From contig CAJTBO010000015.1 of assembly GCA_910573755.1 (NCBI GenBank), forward strand, positions 42,237 to 106,236: a DNA stretch of 64,000 nt, read 5' to 3'. Below are positions 45,078 to 54,406 of the stretch, piece after piece. The position numbers and the translations under genes were made by a program. The notes below the pieces were generated by a model. That model was given only the letters and a program-made list of their open reading frames with translations. It ran no database searches and was not told the origin of the DNA. This DNA is from Lachnospiraceae bacterium (GTDB lineage Bacteria; Bacillota; Clostridia; Lachnospirales; Lachnospiraceae). The first letter of the stretch is position 1. Every line of letters begins with the position of its first letter.

Positions 45078-45503
45078 ATGAGCAGACGGGAAATAAGGGA
45101 ACACATTTTTAAGCTGTTGTTCCGTGTGGAATTTTATAAAACCGAGGAAATGGAAGAACAGAAGGAATTGTTTCTGGAAGATACGGAAGATTTCCCGGAG
45201 GAGGCACCGGAAAAGGACAAGCTGGAAATTACGGAAAAATATGATGCTATTGCGGCAAAGCTGTCTGAGATCGATGAGATGATAGACGGGAAAGCGACCG
45301 GATGGAGTACGAAGCGTATGGGTAAGGTGGATCTTACGATCATACGCCTTGCGGTATATGAAATCTGTTTTGATGAACAGGTGCCCACCGGTGTGGCGAT
45401 CAATGAGGCGGTGGAACTGGCAAAGAACTATGGACAGGACGGCTCGGCATCTTTTGTAAACGGAGTGCTGGCAAAATTTGCAAAGCCGGAAATACCGAGG
45501 TAG
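45078..45503 (+). CDS. nusB: Transcription antitermination factor NusB
   Basis: NusB is an RNA-binding helical protein needed for rRNA antitermination. The 141-residue product starts SRREIREHIFKLLFRVEF and carries the C-terminal signature DLTIIRLAVYEICFDEQVPTGVAINEAVELAKNYG (given here as the family hallmark around residues 85-120). It has an acidic insert near 30-55. It ends four bases before xseA. Confidence 0.95.
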   Translation: MSRREIREHIFKLLFRVEFYKTEEMEEQKELFLEDTEDFPEEAPEKDKLEITEKYDAIAAKLSEIDEMIDGKATGWSTKRMGKVDLTIIRLAVYEICFDEQVPTGVAINEAVELAKNYGQDGSASFVNGVLAKFAKPEIPR

Positions 45504-45507
45504 GATT

Positions 45508-46713
45508 ATGGCGCGAAATGTCTATACCGTTGCCCAGGTGAATTCTTATATTAAAAATATGTTTACTCAGGACTATATGCTTCAGTCCATTTCCGTAAAA
45601 GGCGAAGTCAGTAACTGTAAATATCATACTTCAGGGCATATTTATTTTACCCTGAAAGATCGTTCCGGGACGATTGCCTGCGTGATGTTTGCCGGCAGTC
45701 GTTCCGGTCTTGCATTTCGGATGTCGGAAGGGATGCAGGTCGTTGTCACCGGCAGAATAGATGTCTATGAGCGGGACGGAAAGTATCAGCTCTATGCGCA
45801 GAAGATCACCCGGCAGGGCATCGGGGATCTGTATGCCCGGTTTGAACAGTTAAAGCGGGAACTTGAGGAGGAGGGGATGTTCGCGGCGCAGTATAAGCGC
45901 CCGATCCCGAAGTATATCAGAACGCTGGGCGTAGTGACCGCACAGACCGGTGCGGCGGTGCGGGATATCATCAATATCGCGGGCCGGCGGAATCCTTATG
46001 TACAAATCATACTTTATCCTGCGATCGTGCAGGGGGAGGCGGCGGTTCAAAGCATTATAAACGGCATCCACGCGCTGGAAGATGCGGGAGTGGATGTGAT
46101 CATTGCGGGAAGGGGCGGCGGCTCCATCGAGGATCTCTGGGCTTTTAACGAGGAGGCCGTGGCAAGGGCGGTATTTGAGTGTTCCGTGCCTGTGATCTCC
46201 GCGGTGGGACATGAGACGGACACCACGATCATCGATTTTGTGGCGGATCTCCGCGCGCCGACGCCTTCCGCGGCGGCGGAACTGGCGGTCTATGATATCA
46301 GGGAGCTGTCGGAGCGTTTTTCGGGGGTGCGGGAGATGTACCGCCGCGGTATGGAGAGGAAACTGCGGGAGGCCGCCATGCAGCTTCAAAACAGAAAGAC
46401 CAGGCTGCGTTATTTAAGCCCGCTCTCCCAGATCAGGGAAAAACGGAATTTCGCCATGAACCTTGAGGGGGCGCTGCAGGAGGCGATGGACCGGAAGCTG
46501 GCGGAAAAGAGGCAGAGGCTGCTTCTTTATATAGAGCGGTTAAAGGGGCTCTCTCCCCTTGAAAAACTAAAGCAGGGCTATTCCTATGTCAGTACGACGG
46601 AGGAGGAGACGCTGATTTCTGTGAAGCAGGTAAAAGCCGGGGACAGGCTGAAGATTTATGTGACGGATGGGTTTGTGGAGGCGGAAGCGAAGAGTATAGG
46701 CAGGCTGAAATAA
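45508..46713 (+). CDS. xseA: Exodeoxyribonuclease VII large subunit
   Basis: The large subunit of ExoVII, which degrades single-stranded DNA from both ends. The 401-residue protein has an N-terminal OB fold (VKGEVSNCKYHTSGHIYFTLKD), the catalytic domain with VVTAQTGAAVRDIINI, AGRGGGSIEDLWAFNEE and SAVGHETDTTIIDFVAD, and a long coiled-coil region. I chose the ATG at 45508, which gives the standard MARNVYTVAQVN start; an in-frame ATG at 45478 lies inside nusB. Confidence 0.97.
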   Translation: MARNVYTVAQVNSYIKNMFTQDYMLQSISVKGEVSNCKYHTSGHIYFTLKDRSGTIACVMFAGSRSGLAFRMSEGMQVVVTGRIDVYERDGKYQLYAQKITRQGIGDLYARFEQLKRELEEEGMFAAQYKRPIPKYIRTLGVVTAQTGAAVRDIINIAGRRNPYVQIILYPAIVQGEAAVQSIINGIHALEDAGVDVIIAGRGGGSIEDLWAFNEEAVARAVFECSVPVISAVGHETDTTIIDFVADLRAPTPSAAAELAVYDIRELSERFSGVREMYRRGMERKLREAAMQLQNRKTRLRYLSPLSQIREKRNFAMNLEGALQEAMDRKLAEKRQRLLLYIERLKGLSPLEKLKQGYSYVSTTEEETLISVKQVKAGDRLKIYVTDGFVEAEAKSIGRLK

Positions 46714-46778
46714 ACGTATATCATTCCGTGAATTTTGGATAAGAGTAATGGGAATACTTTTCCCGGAGGAGAAAACAC

Positions 46779-47003
46779 ATGGAACACATGGAAGAAACAA
46801 AAAAAGAGATCAGTCTGGAGGAATCCTTTGAAAAACTGGATGAAATGCTGAATGAGCTGGAATCTCCGGATATTTCGCTGGAGGAATCCTTCCGGGTGTA
46901 TCAGGAGGGAATGAAACTGTTGAAACAGTGCAATGAAACCATTGACAGAGTAGAAAAAAGCGTGCTGAAGCTGAATGAAAACGGGGAATTAGAGGAATTT
47001 TAA
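46779..47003 (+). CDS. xseB: Exodeoxyribonuclease VII small subunit
   Basis: A 74-residue helical protein that binds the coiled coil of XseA. The core SLEESFEKLDEMLNELESPDISLEESFRVYQEGMKLL is typical (positions about 11-47). CGGAGGAG lies before the ATG. It follows xseA by 65 bases and precedes ispA by 17. Confidence 0.95.
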   Translation: MEHMEETKKEISLEESFEKLDEMLNELESPDISLEESFRVYQEGMKLLKQCNETIDRVEKSVLKLNENGELEEF

Positions 47004-47020
47004 ACAGCAGAGGAACCGGA

Positions 47021-47947
47021 ATGGGAGTTTATGACATGGATTTTCAAAAGGAACTGCAGGAGCGGGTGGCGTACACCGAGAAAGTGATCGGAACATACCT
47101 GCCGAAAGAGGAAGGATTTCAGAAAAGCCTTTTAGAAGCGATGAATTACAGTTTTCTGGCGGGCGGAAAGAGGCTGCGGCCGCTTTTGATGCTGGAATGC
47201 TACAGGATGTTCGGCGGCAGCGGACAGATCGTGGAGCCTTTTATGGCGGCACAGGAGATGATCCATACCTATTCTCTGGTACATGACGATCTGCCGGCAA
47301 TGGACAACGATCTGTACCGGAGGGGGAAAAAGACGACCCACGCCGTCTACGGGGAAGCCATGGCGATCCTGGCAGGGGACGGGCTGCTGAACTTTGCTTT
47401 TGAAACGGCATGCAAAGCTTTTTCGGCCGGGACGGATCCTGACGCGGAAGCGCGCGCAGGGAGGGTCGGCGGCGCGCTGAAGATACTGGCGGAGAAAGCC
47501 GGTATTTACGGTATGATCGGCGGACAGGCAGTGGATGTGGAGGCGGAAAAGCAAAAACTGAGACTGGACGGGGAAAAACTGCTGTTCATCCATGCGCATA
47601 AGACGGCAGCCCTGATCGAGTCCGCGATGATGATCGGCGCCCGTCTTGCAGGGGCGGATGAAAAAGCCGTGAAGGAACTGGAAAAGGCGGGGTACTGTAT
47701 CGGTGTCGCGTTCCAGATACAGGATGATATTCTGGATATCACCAGTACGCTGGAGGAACTCGGGAAACCCGTGGGAAGTGATGAGAAAAATGAAAAACTG
47801 ACATATGTGTCGGTTTATGGAATGGAAAAAGCCGTACAGGATGTGGAAAAACTCTCAAAGCAAGCTCTGGATATCTTGCGAAGCGGGCGGGAGAGGAATG
47901 TGTTTCTGGAAGAACTTGTGGTGAGCCTGATCACGAGGCGGAAATAA
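47021..47947 (+). CDS. ispA: Polyprenyl (farnesyl/geranyl) diphosphate synthase
   Basis: A 308-residue trans-prenyltransferase that condenses IPP with allylic diphosphates, in this context most likely to C15 farnesyl diphosphate. The first aspartate-rich motif is HDDLPAMDNDLYRRGK with the two-residue insertion of bacterial FPP synthases, and the second is QIQDDILDITS. GGKRLRPLL is also present. It sits between xseB and dxs, so an isoprenoid pair (ispA-dxs) is embedded in the run. Confidence 0.95.
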   Translation: MGVYDMDFQKELQERVAYTEKVIGTYLPKEEGFQKSLLEAMNYSFLAGGKRLRPLLMLECYRMFGGSGQIVEPFMAAQEMIHTYSLVHDDLPAMDNDLYRRGKKTTHAVYGEAMAILAGDGLLNFAFETACKAFSAGTDPDAEARAGRVGGALKILAEKAGIYGMIGGQAVDVEAEKQKLRLDGEKLLFIHAHKTAALIESAMMIGARLAGADEKAVKELEKAGYCIGVAFQIQDDILDITSTLEELGKPVGSDEKNEKLTYVSVYGMEKAVQDVEKLSKQALDILRSGRERNVFLEELVVSLITRRK

Positions 47948-47979
47948 AATAAGCAGGTTATCATGGGGGCGGAGCCGTT

Positions 47980-49896
47980 ATGTATTTGGAAAAGATTAAA
48001 AAAGCGAACGATATCAAAAAAATAGAAAAAGAACATCTCGGCGATCTGGCGCAGGAGATCCGGGAGTTTCTGATCCGGAAGATCTCCGTGACAGGCGGGC
48101 ATCTGGGGTCCAATCTGGGCTGTGTGGAACTGACCATGGCGCTGCATCTTTCACTGGATCTGCCGAAGGATAAGATCATCTGGGATGTGGGGCATCAGGC
48201 ATATACCCATAAACTGCTGACCGGCAGGGTACAGGGCTTTGATACGCTGCGCAGGTACGGCGGCATGAGCGGGTTCCCGAAGCGCAAGGAAAGCGATTGC
48301 GACAGTTTTGATACGGGGCACAGTTCCACTTCCATTTCGGCAGGGCTCGGCATGGTGAAAGCGAGGGACCTGCTAAGACAGGATCACACAGTGGTTTCGG
48401 TGATCGGGGACGGCGCCCTGACCGGCGGCATGGCTTATGAGGCGATCAACAACGCCAGTAAGCTGGATACCAATTTTATCATTATATTAAACGACAACAA
48501 TATGTCCATTTCCGAAAATGTGGGGGGCGTATCCAAGTATCTGAACGCGATCCGCACCACGGAAAATTATCTGGATCTGAAAAATACGGTCTATAATACG
48601 CTGATCGGTTTCCACCACGGGGAGACCATGGTGGAGGGTATCCGCCGGGTGAAAAACGACGTGAAGCGTCTGGTGGTGCCGGGGATGTATTTTGAGGATC
48701 TGGGCGTTACCTATATGGGGCCGGTGGACGGCCATGATACGCTGAAGATGGCGAGGTTTATCCGGGAGGCGAAAAAAGTAAAGGGCGCCGTCCTGATACA
48801 TATGCTGACGACAAAGGGAAAAGGCTATATGCCGGCGGAAAAACATCCGGCGAGATTCCACGGCGCGGAGCCCTTTGAGATCGAGACCGGGCTGCCGGCA
48901 CATCCCCGCACCAAAGCGAACTATACCGATATTTTTTCCACGGTGATGATCAAACTTGCGGCGAGGGATAAGCGGGTGGTGGCGATCACGGCGGCGATGG
49001 CGGACGGAACGGGACTGAAGCGTTTCCGCAACATCTACCCGGAGCGGTTTTATGACGTGGGTATCGCGGAGGAACATGCCGTGACCTTCGCGGCCGGACT
49101 GGCGGCGGGCGGGCTGCGCCCGGTGGTTGCCGTGTATTCCTCTTTTTTGCAGAGGGCTTATGACCAGATCATCCATGACGTCTGCATTCAGAATCTGCCG
49201 GTGATCTTTGCCATCGACCGGGCGGGCCTGGTGGGGAGCGACGGGGAGACACATCAGGGCATCTTCGATCTGTCCTATCTGTCGCATATACCGAATATGC
49301 ATGTGATGGCGCCGAAAAACAAGTGGGAGCTGTCGGACATGCTGAAGTTTGCCCTGCAGTTTGAGGGGCCCATCGCGATCCGTTATCCGAGGGGGGAAGC
49401 TTACGACGGCCTGCAGGAATTCCGGACGCCGGTGGTATACGGAAAGAGCGAAGTGCTCTATGAGGAGGAGGATATCTGCCTCATGGCGGTGGGCAGTATG
49501 GTAAAAACAGCGGTTTCAGTCAGAAGGATGCTGAAGGATATCGGCTATGCCTGCAGCCTTGTGAACGCCCGGTTCGTGAAACCCGTTGACGAGGCGCTGA
49601 TCGAAGAGTTGTCGCACAGCCACAAGCTGCTTGTGACGCTGGAGGAAAATGTGGCAAAGGGCGGTTTCGGCGAGAGCGTCAGAAGCTTTGCGGATTCCCT
49701 GCCGGGATGCAGGATGAAAGTACTCTGTGTGGCGCTGCCGGATCTGTATGTGGAACATGGCAGTGTGAATATATTGGAGGAGGAACTGGGGATTACGGAC
49801 GGCTGTATTGCCAGAAGGATCGTGACGGAATATGTGGGAAACTGTTCTCCGGCGGCAATACATGCGGCCGAATATGACGGACACGGGGAAAAATAA
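47980..49896 (+). CDS. dxs: 1-deoxy-D-xylulose-5-phosphate synthase
   Basis: Dxs makes DXP from pyruvate and glyceraldehyde 3-phosphate with thiamine diphosphate, the first step of the MEP pathway. The 638-residue protein shows the start-domain GGHLGSNLGCVELTMALH, the thiamine motif GDGALTGGMAYEAINN, the IAEEHAVTFAAGLA segment of the transketolase domain and the C-terminal NARFVKPVDEALI. Length is typical. Confidence 0.97.
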   Translation: MYLEKIKKANDIKKIEKEHLGDLAQEIREFLIRKISVTGGHLGSNLGCVELTMALHLSLDLPKDKIIWDVGHQAYTHKLLTGRVQGFDTLRRYGGMSGFPKRKESDCDSFDTGHSSTSISAGLGMVKARDLLRQDHTVVSVIGDGALTGGMAYEAINNASKLDTNFIIILNDNNMSISENVGGVSKYLNAIRTTENYLDLKNTVYNTLIGFHHGETMVEGIRRVKNDVKRLVVPGMYFEDLGVTYMGPVDGHDTLKMARFIREAKKVKGAVLIHMLTTKGKGYMPAEKHPARFHGAEPFEIETGLPAHPRTKANYTDIFSTVMIKLAARDKRVVAITAAMADGTGLKRFRNIYPERFYDVGIAEEHAVTFAAGLAAGGLRPVVAVYSSFLQRAYDQIIHDVCIQNLPVIFAIDRAGLVGSDGETHQGIFDLSYLSHIPNMHVMAPKNKWELSDMLKFALQFEGPIAIRYPRGEAYDGLQEFRTPVVYGKSEVLYEEEDICLMAVGSMVKTAVSVRRMLKDIGYACSLVNARFVKPVDEALIEELSHSHKLLVTLEENVAKGGFGESVRSFADSLPGCRMKVLCVALPDLYVEHGSVNILEEELGITDGCIARRIVTEYVGNCSPAAIHAAEYDGHGEK

Positions 49897-49942
49897 GTGA
49901 GACATATCTGAAAAAGGACAGGATCGCGAAACAGGAAAACAA

Positions 49943-50860
49943 ATGGATGAAATAAAGGGCAGAAGAGAAAAAACGAAAAAGAAGCGTCTTGACATGCTGC
50001 TGGTGGAGCAGGGCTATGCGGCTTCCAGAGAAAAGGCAAAGGCGGTCATCATGGCGGGGGCAGTCTTTATCAACGGACAGCGGGAGGACAAGGCCGGGGC
50101 AGGCTTTGACCCGGAGAAGATAAAAACGCTGGTGGTAAAAGGTGCGGAGCTTCCCTATGTGAGCCGGGGCGGGTTGAAGCTGGAGAAGGCTCTGCAGGTT
50201 TTTCCGCTTGCGCTGACAGGAAAGATCTGTATGGATATCGGCGCTTCCACCGGCGGCTTTACGGATTGTATGCTGCAAAACGGGGCGGAGAAAGTCTATG
50301 CGGTGGATGTGGGGCACGGGCAGCTCGACTGGAAACTCAGAAACGATGAGCGGGTGGTATGTATGGAGCGGACCAATTTCCGCTATCTGACGCCGGAAGA
50401 TATGCCTGAGCAGGTGGATTTTGCATCCTGCGATGTGTCTTTTATCTCGCTGACAAAGATTCTTCTGCCTGCGAGAAATCTCTTGAAGGATGCAGGGGAA
50501 ATGGTCTGCCTGATCAAGCCCCAGTTTGAGGCGGGGCGTGAGAAAGTGGGAAAAAAAGGCGTTGTGCGGGATAAGGAGGTACACCGGGAGGTGATCTGCA
50601 AGGTCATGGATTTTGCGGACGGTATCGGTTTTCAGATACCGGATCTGTCTTTTTCTCCGATCAGGGGGCCGGAGGGGAATATCGAGTATCTTCTGTATCT
50701 GAAAAAGGATGCGGGGAGGACGGCAAAACTTTCGGAACTGACGGAGTTGGAGGCGAAGGAGCGCCTTTTGACGCTGCAGGATAAAGGAGAGGGGATTTCG
50801 GCGGATGCCGGGATGGAACGCCTGATCGAAAATGTGGTGGAAAGCGCCCAGAGGCTATGA
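49943..50860 (+). CDS. TlyA family rRNA methyltransferase
   Basis: A 305-residue protein with an N-terminal S4 domain (KRLDMLLVEQGYAASREKAKAVIMAGAV) and an FtsJ-like methyltransferase domain with the SAM motif CMDIGASTGGFTDCML. The catalytic-type segments CDVSFISLTKILLP and LIKPQFEAGREKVGKKGVV follow. Mycobacterial TlyA 2'-O-methylates rRNA; the target here is inferred by family. It stands between dxs and nadK as in other Clostridia. Confidence 0.93.
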   Translation: MDEIKGRREKTKKKRLDMLLVEQGYAASREKAKAVIMAGAVFINGQREDKAGAGFDPEKIKTLVVKGAELPYVSRGGLKLEKALQVFPLALTGKICMDIGASTGGFTDCMLQNGAEKVYAVDVGHGQLDWKLRNDERVVCMERTNFRYLTPEDMPEQVDFASCDVSFISLTKILLPARNLLKDAGEMVCLIKPQFEAGREKVGKKGVVRDKEVHREVICKVMDFADGIGFQIPDLSFSPIRGPEGNIEYLLYLKKDAGRTAKLSELTELEAKERLLTLQDKGEGISADAGMERLIENVVESAQRL

Positions 50861-50927
50861 TCATTAAATTCTTTGGTGAAGTGCGGGGAGGACGGGTATC
50901 CGACCCGGCGGGCGAAGGGGAACTGAG

Positions 50928-51824
50928 ATGAATAATTTTCTTGTGGTGACAAATAAACAGAAGGATTCCGCTTTTGCCTGTACCAACCGGATCAGGGGAT
51001 ATCTGGAGAGGCACGGAAAATCCTGTCTGACGGAGACCGGGGATGTCTCGGAACTGAGAATCCCGGAAGGCGTAGAGTGCGTGATCGTGCTGGGCGGGGA
51101 CGGGACGCTGCTGCGGGCGGCGAGGAATGCCGCCGATGCGAAAGTACCGCTGATCGGCGTAAACCTTGGAACAATGGGCTATCTGGCGGAGGTGGACAGT
51201 GATTATCTGGAGGAAGCGCTGGATCAGCTGATGGCGGATGATTTTACGAGGGAGAGGCGCATGATGCTCTCCGGCAGGGTGATACCCGCGGGGGGAGCAA
51301 AGGAGATATCGATAAGGTCAGAGGGCGAAGACGCCGGGAGGAAGCCGGATAAAGCGGAAGCGGAGCGGCGGGAAGATTGTGCGCTGAATGATATCGCGAT
51401 CACGAGAAGAGGTTCCCTGCAGATTATTTCGTTCCATATTTATGTGAACGGACAGCTTCTCCACGTCTGTCATGCGGACGGTATTTTGGTGGCGACACCT
51501 ACCGGTTCCACCGGTTATAATCTGTCTGCCGGAGGCCCTATCGTGGAGCCCCATGCGCAGCTGATCCTGCTGACGCCGATCTGTCCCCACACGATGAGTT
51601 CGAGGCCTATCGTACTCTCGGCGGAGGATGAGGTGGTGATCGAGATCGGAGAAAATAAAAAGGGGATTGTTCAGGAAGTGGAGGCCTGTTTTGACGGCAG
51701 TGTGAAAATGGCGATGTTTGCCGGCGACAGGATGGAGATCAGGAGAGCCGGGAAAGTGACGGAAATGCTGAAGTTAAGTCAGGACAGTTTTGTGGAGGTC
51801 TTACATAAAAAGATGGACGCCTAG
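50928..51824 (+). CDS. nadK: NAD kinase
   Basis: NadK phosphorylates NAD to NADP. The 298-residue protein shows the hallmark VLGGDGTLLRAAR (about 45-57), GVNLGTMGYLAEVD, the NDIAITRRG segment, and the second hallmark ATPTGSTGYNLSAGGPIV. A charged insert of about 30 residues (ISIRSEGEDAGRKPDKAEAE) lies before ALNDIAI. The gene is followed by a purine-rich repeat region and then argR. Confidence 0.96.
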   Translation: MNNFLVVTNKQKDSAFACTNRIRGYLERHGKSCLTETGDVSELRIPEGVECVIVLGGDGTLLRAARNAADAKVPLIGVNLGTMGYLAEVDSDYLEEALDQLMADDFTRERRMMLSGRVIPAGGAKEISIRSEGEDAGRKPDKAEAERREDCALNDIAITRRGSLQIISFHIYVNGQLLHVCHADGILVATPTGSTGYNLSAGGPIVEPHAQLILLTPICPHTMSSRPIVLSAEDEVVIEIGENKKGIVQEVEACFDGSVKMAMFAGDRMEIRRAGKVTEMLKLSQDSFVEVLHKKMDA

Positions 51825-51825
51825 A

Positions 51826-52070
51826 AAGCGGGAGCAGACAGGGATAATCGTATCAGGCCGGATAAGAGCAAGAGGCGGATGGATAGAGGAGTGGAAGAAG
51901 CCGGTATAAAAGGAAGAAGGCAGATAAAGTAGCAGAAGAGAGCGGGTAAAGAAACCGGAAGAAGCCGTATAAAAAGAGCAGAGGCGGATGAATAAAGAAA
52001 CCGGAAGAAATCGGGCAGAGGAAACAGAAGAAAGACAGGAAAAGAGTAAGGATATAAAAGAGAGGGTATC
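51826..52070 (+). repeat. Purine-rich degenerate repeat between nadK and argR
   Basis: Nearly the whole gap on the + strand is A and G. Imperfect units recur, for example GAAACCGGAAGAAGCCGTAT and GAAACCGGAAGAAATCGG, AGAGGCGGATGGATAGAGG and AGAGGCGGATGAATAAAG, and GTATAAAAGGA and GTATAAAAAGAG. The spacing is about 45-65 bases and is less regular than in the other arrays. No coding frame is convincing. Confidence 0.7.
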
Positions 52071-52075
52071 GGGAA

Positions 52076-52528
52076 ATGAAGAAAAACCGTCATGCAAAAA
52101 TTGTGGAATTGATCGAGAAATATGATCTGGAGACGCAGGAAGAACTGGCGGAAAAACTGCGGCAGGATGGTTATGATGTGACGCAGGCAACGGTGTCGAG
52201 GGATATCAGGGAACTGAAATTATCCAAAGTACCGCTCGGGGACGGCAGACAGAAATATGTACTGCTGCGGGAAGCCCACGGGGAAATGGGCGATAAATAT
52301 ATCAGGGTATTGCAGGAGGGCATGAGCAGTATGGGGATGGCTCAGAGCCTTCTGATCGTTAAGACCGTTCCGGGGATGGCGATGGCAGTTGCTGCCGCAC
52401 TGGACGCCATGCACATGAAGGAGATCGTGGGGACGATCGCCGGGGACGATACGATCATGCTGGCGGTCCGCTCCGCAGAGGACGCGGAGATCGTCCGGGA
52501 GAAAATTAACTACGTACTGAAAAAATAG
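52076..52528 (+). CDS. argR: Arginine repressor ArgR/AhrC
   Basis: A 150-residue arginine-dependent regulator. The N-terminal winged helix (RHAKIVELIEKYDLETQEELAEKLRQDGYDVTQATVSRDI, about 5-45) binds ARG boxes. The C-terminal domain has the arginine-binding and trimerising segment GTIAGDDTIMLAVRS. In this genomic position AhrC-like regulators are conserved upstream of recN. Arginine genes are not in the window. Confidence 0.96.
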   Translation: MKKNRHAKIVELIEKYDLETQEELAEKLRQDGYDVTQATVSRDIRELKLSKVPLGDGRQKYVLLREAHGEMGDKYIRVLQEGMSSMGMAQSLLIVKTVPGMAMAVAAALDAMHMKEIVGTIAGDDTIMLAVRSAEDAEIVREKINYVLKK

Positions 52529-52538
52529 AATGTGCCGT

Positions 52539-52690
52539 GGGAGATCCTGCGGAACCGGAGTTAAAAATCAGCAGGATCTCAGAAAGCGCATAACTCGATC
52601 AGCAGACGGGAAGCAGCGGCTGATCGAGTTTGGTGAGGATGTGCTGTAGGAGATCCTGCGGAACTGGAATAAGAAAATCCTGCTCGGAGA
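52539..52690 (+). repeat. Two hairpins and a 109-bp-spaced direct repeat between argR and recN
   Basis: GAGATCCTGC (52541-52550) pairs perfectly with GCAGGATCTC (52571-52580). CTCGATCAGC (52594-52603) pairs perfectly with GCTGATCGAG (52619-52628). The first arm recurs as GAGATCCTGCGGAACTGGAA starting at 52650, 109 bases downstream, followed by a shorter partner (ATCCTGC). Neither hairpin is followed by a good T tract, so they are not plain terminators. Confidence 0.8.
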
Positions 52691-52706
52691 GAGATAGGAG
52701 TAAAGC

Positions 52707-54386
52707 ATGTTAGTAAGTTTAAATGTAAAAAATCTGGCGCTGATCGATCAGGAAGAAGTGGAATTCGGGAGTGGGCTGAATATTCTTTCCGGTGAGACGG
52801 GCGCAGGAAAATCCATATTGATCGGTTCGGTGAACCTTGCACTGGGAGAGCGGGCGGATAAGGATATTATCCGGAGCGGAGCAGAGCATGCCCTGATCGA
52901 ACTGCTGTTTCAGGAGGATTCCCCGCAGGTAAAAAAGCTGATGGAGGATATGGACCTTCCCTGGGAGGAGGGCTTTGTGACAATCTCCAGAAAGATTCAG
53001 CCTGCGAGAAGCGTTTTCCGCATTAACGGCGAGACGGTGACATCAAAGCAGGTGAAGCAGCTTTCGGAACTTCTGCTGGATGTACACGGACAGCATGAGC
53101 ATCAGTCGCTTCTGCATAAAAAGAAACATCAGGAGATACTGGATGAATATGCCGGAGAAAAGCTGGAGGCACATCTTCCGGCTTTGAAGGAAAACTGGCA
53201 GAAGCTTTCCGGTCTGAAAAAGGAACTGGAGGAGGCAGGGCTGGACGAAACCCAAAGGCTCAGGGAGCTTTCCCTTGCGGAATTTGAGGTGCAGGAGATC
53301 GAAGAGGCGCATCTGAAACCGGGGGAAGATGAAGAACTGGAGAGCGTATACCGGAAGATGGCTAACAGCCGCCGGATTCTGGAAAGCATTTCCCACGCCT
53401 GCCGTCTGACTGGGGCGGGGAGCGATGACAGCGCCGCGGACCTGATCGGACATGCCCTCAGAGAAATGACATCCGTGTCAGAATTGGATGAGGAACTTGC
53501 GTCCCTCACAGGGCAGCTTGACGAGATCGACAATCTTTTGCATGATTTCAACAGAGATCTGGCAGACTATCAGGAGAGTCTTGATTTTGAGGAAGCGGAT
53601 TTTGCAAAGACGGAAGAACGGTTAAATGTTTTAAATCATTTAAAGACAAAATACGGAAAAACCATAGAGGAGGTTCTCTCTTATCGGGAAAAGCGGGATA
53701 AGGAGAGACAGAAACTGGCTGATTTTGACGCCTATCAGGAAACGCTGAAAAAACAGCTGGCAGAAGCGGAGAAAACATTTGAAAAACTCTGCGAAAAAGC
53801 TTCGAAAGTGCGCAAGCAGGCGGCAAAGGTGCTGGAAAAGGAACTGAAACAGGCGCTTTTTGACTTAAACTTTATGCATGTGGAATTCAGGGTAGAGGTA
53901 AAAAGCGGCAGGGAACATGCAGGCGTGCGGGGATGGGATGATGTGGAATTTATGATCTCCACCAATCCGGGTGAGGCGCTTCGTCCGCTGGCGATGGTAG
54001 CAAGCGGCGGCGAACTGTCCCGGGTCATGCTGGGTTTAAAGACGGTGCTTGCAGATAAGGACGCGGTGGAAACACTTATCTTTGATGAGATCGATGCCGG
54101 TATCAGCGGCAAGACGGCGTGGAAGGTTTCGGAAAAACTGGGAATGCTCTCAAAGAAGAGGCAGGTGATCTGCATTACTCATCTGCCCCAGATCGCGGCG
54201 ATGGCGGATACCCATTTTTATATTGAAAAAAATGTCAGAAAGGGTATGACAAGGACAACGATCTCCCCTCTGGCGGAAGAGGAGAGGATTTCGGAGATTG
54301 CAAGGATGCTTGGCGGAGATGAGATTTCGGAGGCAGCCCTTGAAAATGCCAGAGAACTGATCAAAATGGCAAAAAATTCCATATAA
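52707..54386 (+). CDS. recN: DNA repair protein RecN
   Basis: RecN is an SMC-like ATPase that acts early at double-strand breaks. The 559-residue protein has the N-terminal Walker A LSGETGAGKSILI (about 28-40), a long central coiled coil, the ABC signature MVASGGELSRVMLGLK and Walker B TLIFDEIDAGISG. The C-terminal CITHLPQIAAMAD segment is also typical. The gene ends 75 bases before spoIVB, and an unusual inverted repeat lies across that junction. Confidence 0.97.
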   Translation: MLVSLNVKNLALIDQEEVEFGSGLNILSGETGAGKSILIGSVNLALGERADKDIIRSGAEHALIELLFQEDSPQVKKLMEDMDLPWEEGFVTISRKIQPARSVFRINGETVTSKQVKQLSELLLDVHGQHEHQSLLHKKKHQEILDEYAGEKLEAHLPALKENWQKLSGLKKELEEAGLDETQRLRELSLAEFEVQEIEEAHLKPGEDEELESVYRKMANSRRILESISHACRLTGAGSDDSAADLIGHALREMTSVSELDEELASLTGQLDEIDNLLHDFNRDLADYQESLDFEEADFAKTEERLNVLNHLKTKYGKTIEEVLSYREKRDKERQKLADFDAYQETLKKQLAEAEKTFEKLCEKASKVRKQAAKVLEKELKQALFDLNFMHVEFRVEVKSGREHAGVRGWDDVEFMISTNPGEALRPLAMVASGGELSRVMLGLKTVLADKDAVETLIFDEIDAGISGKTAWKVSEKLGMLSKKRQVICITHLPQIAAMADTHFYIEKNVRKGMTRTTISPLAEEERISEIARMLGGDEISEAALENARELIKMAKNSI

Positions 54387-54406
54387 AACAAAAAATGAAT
54401 GTAGTG

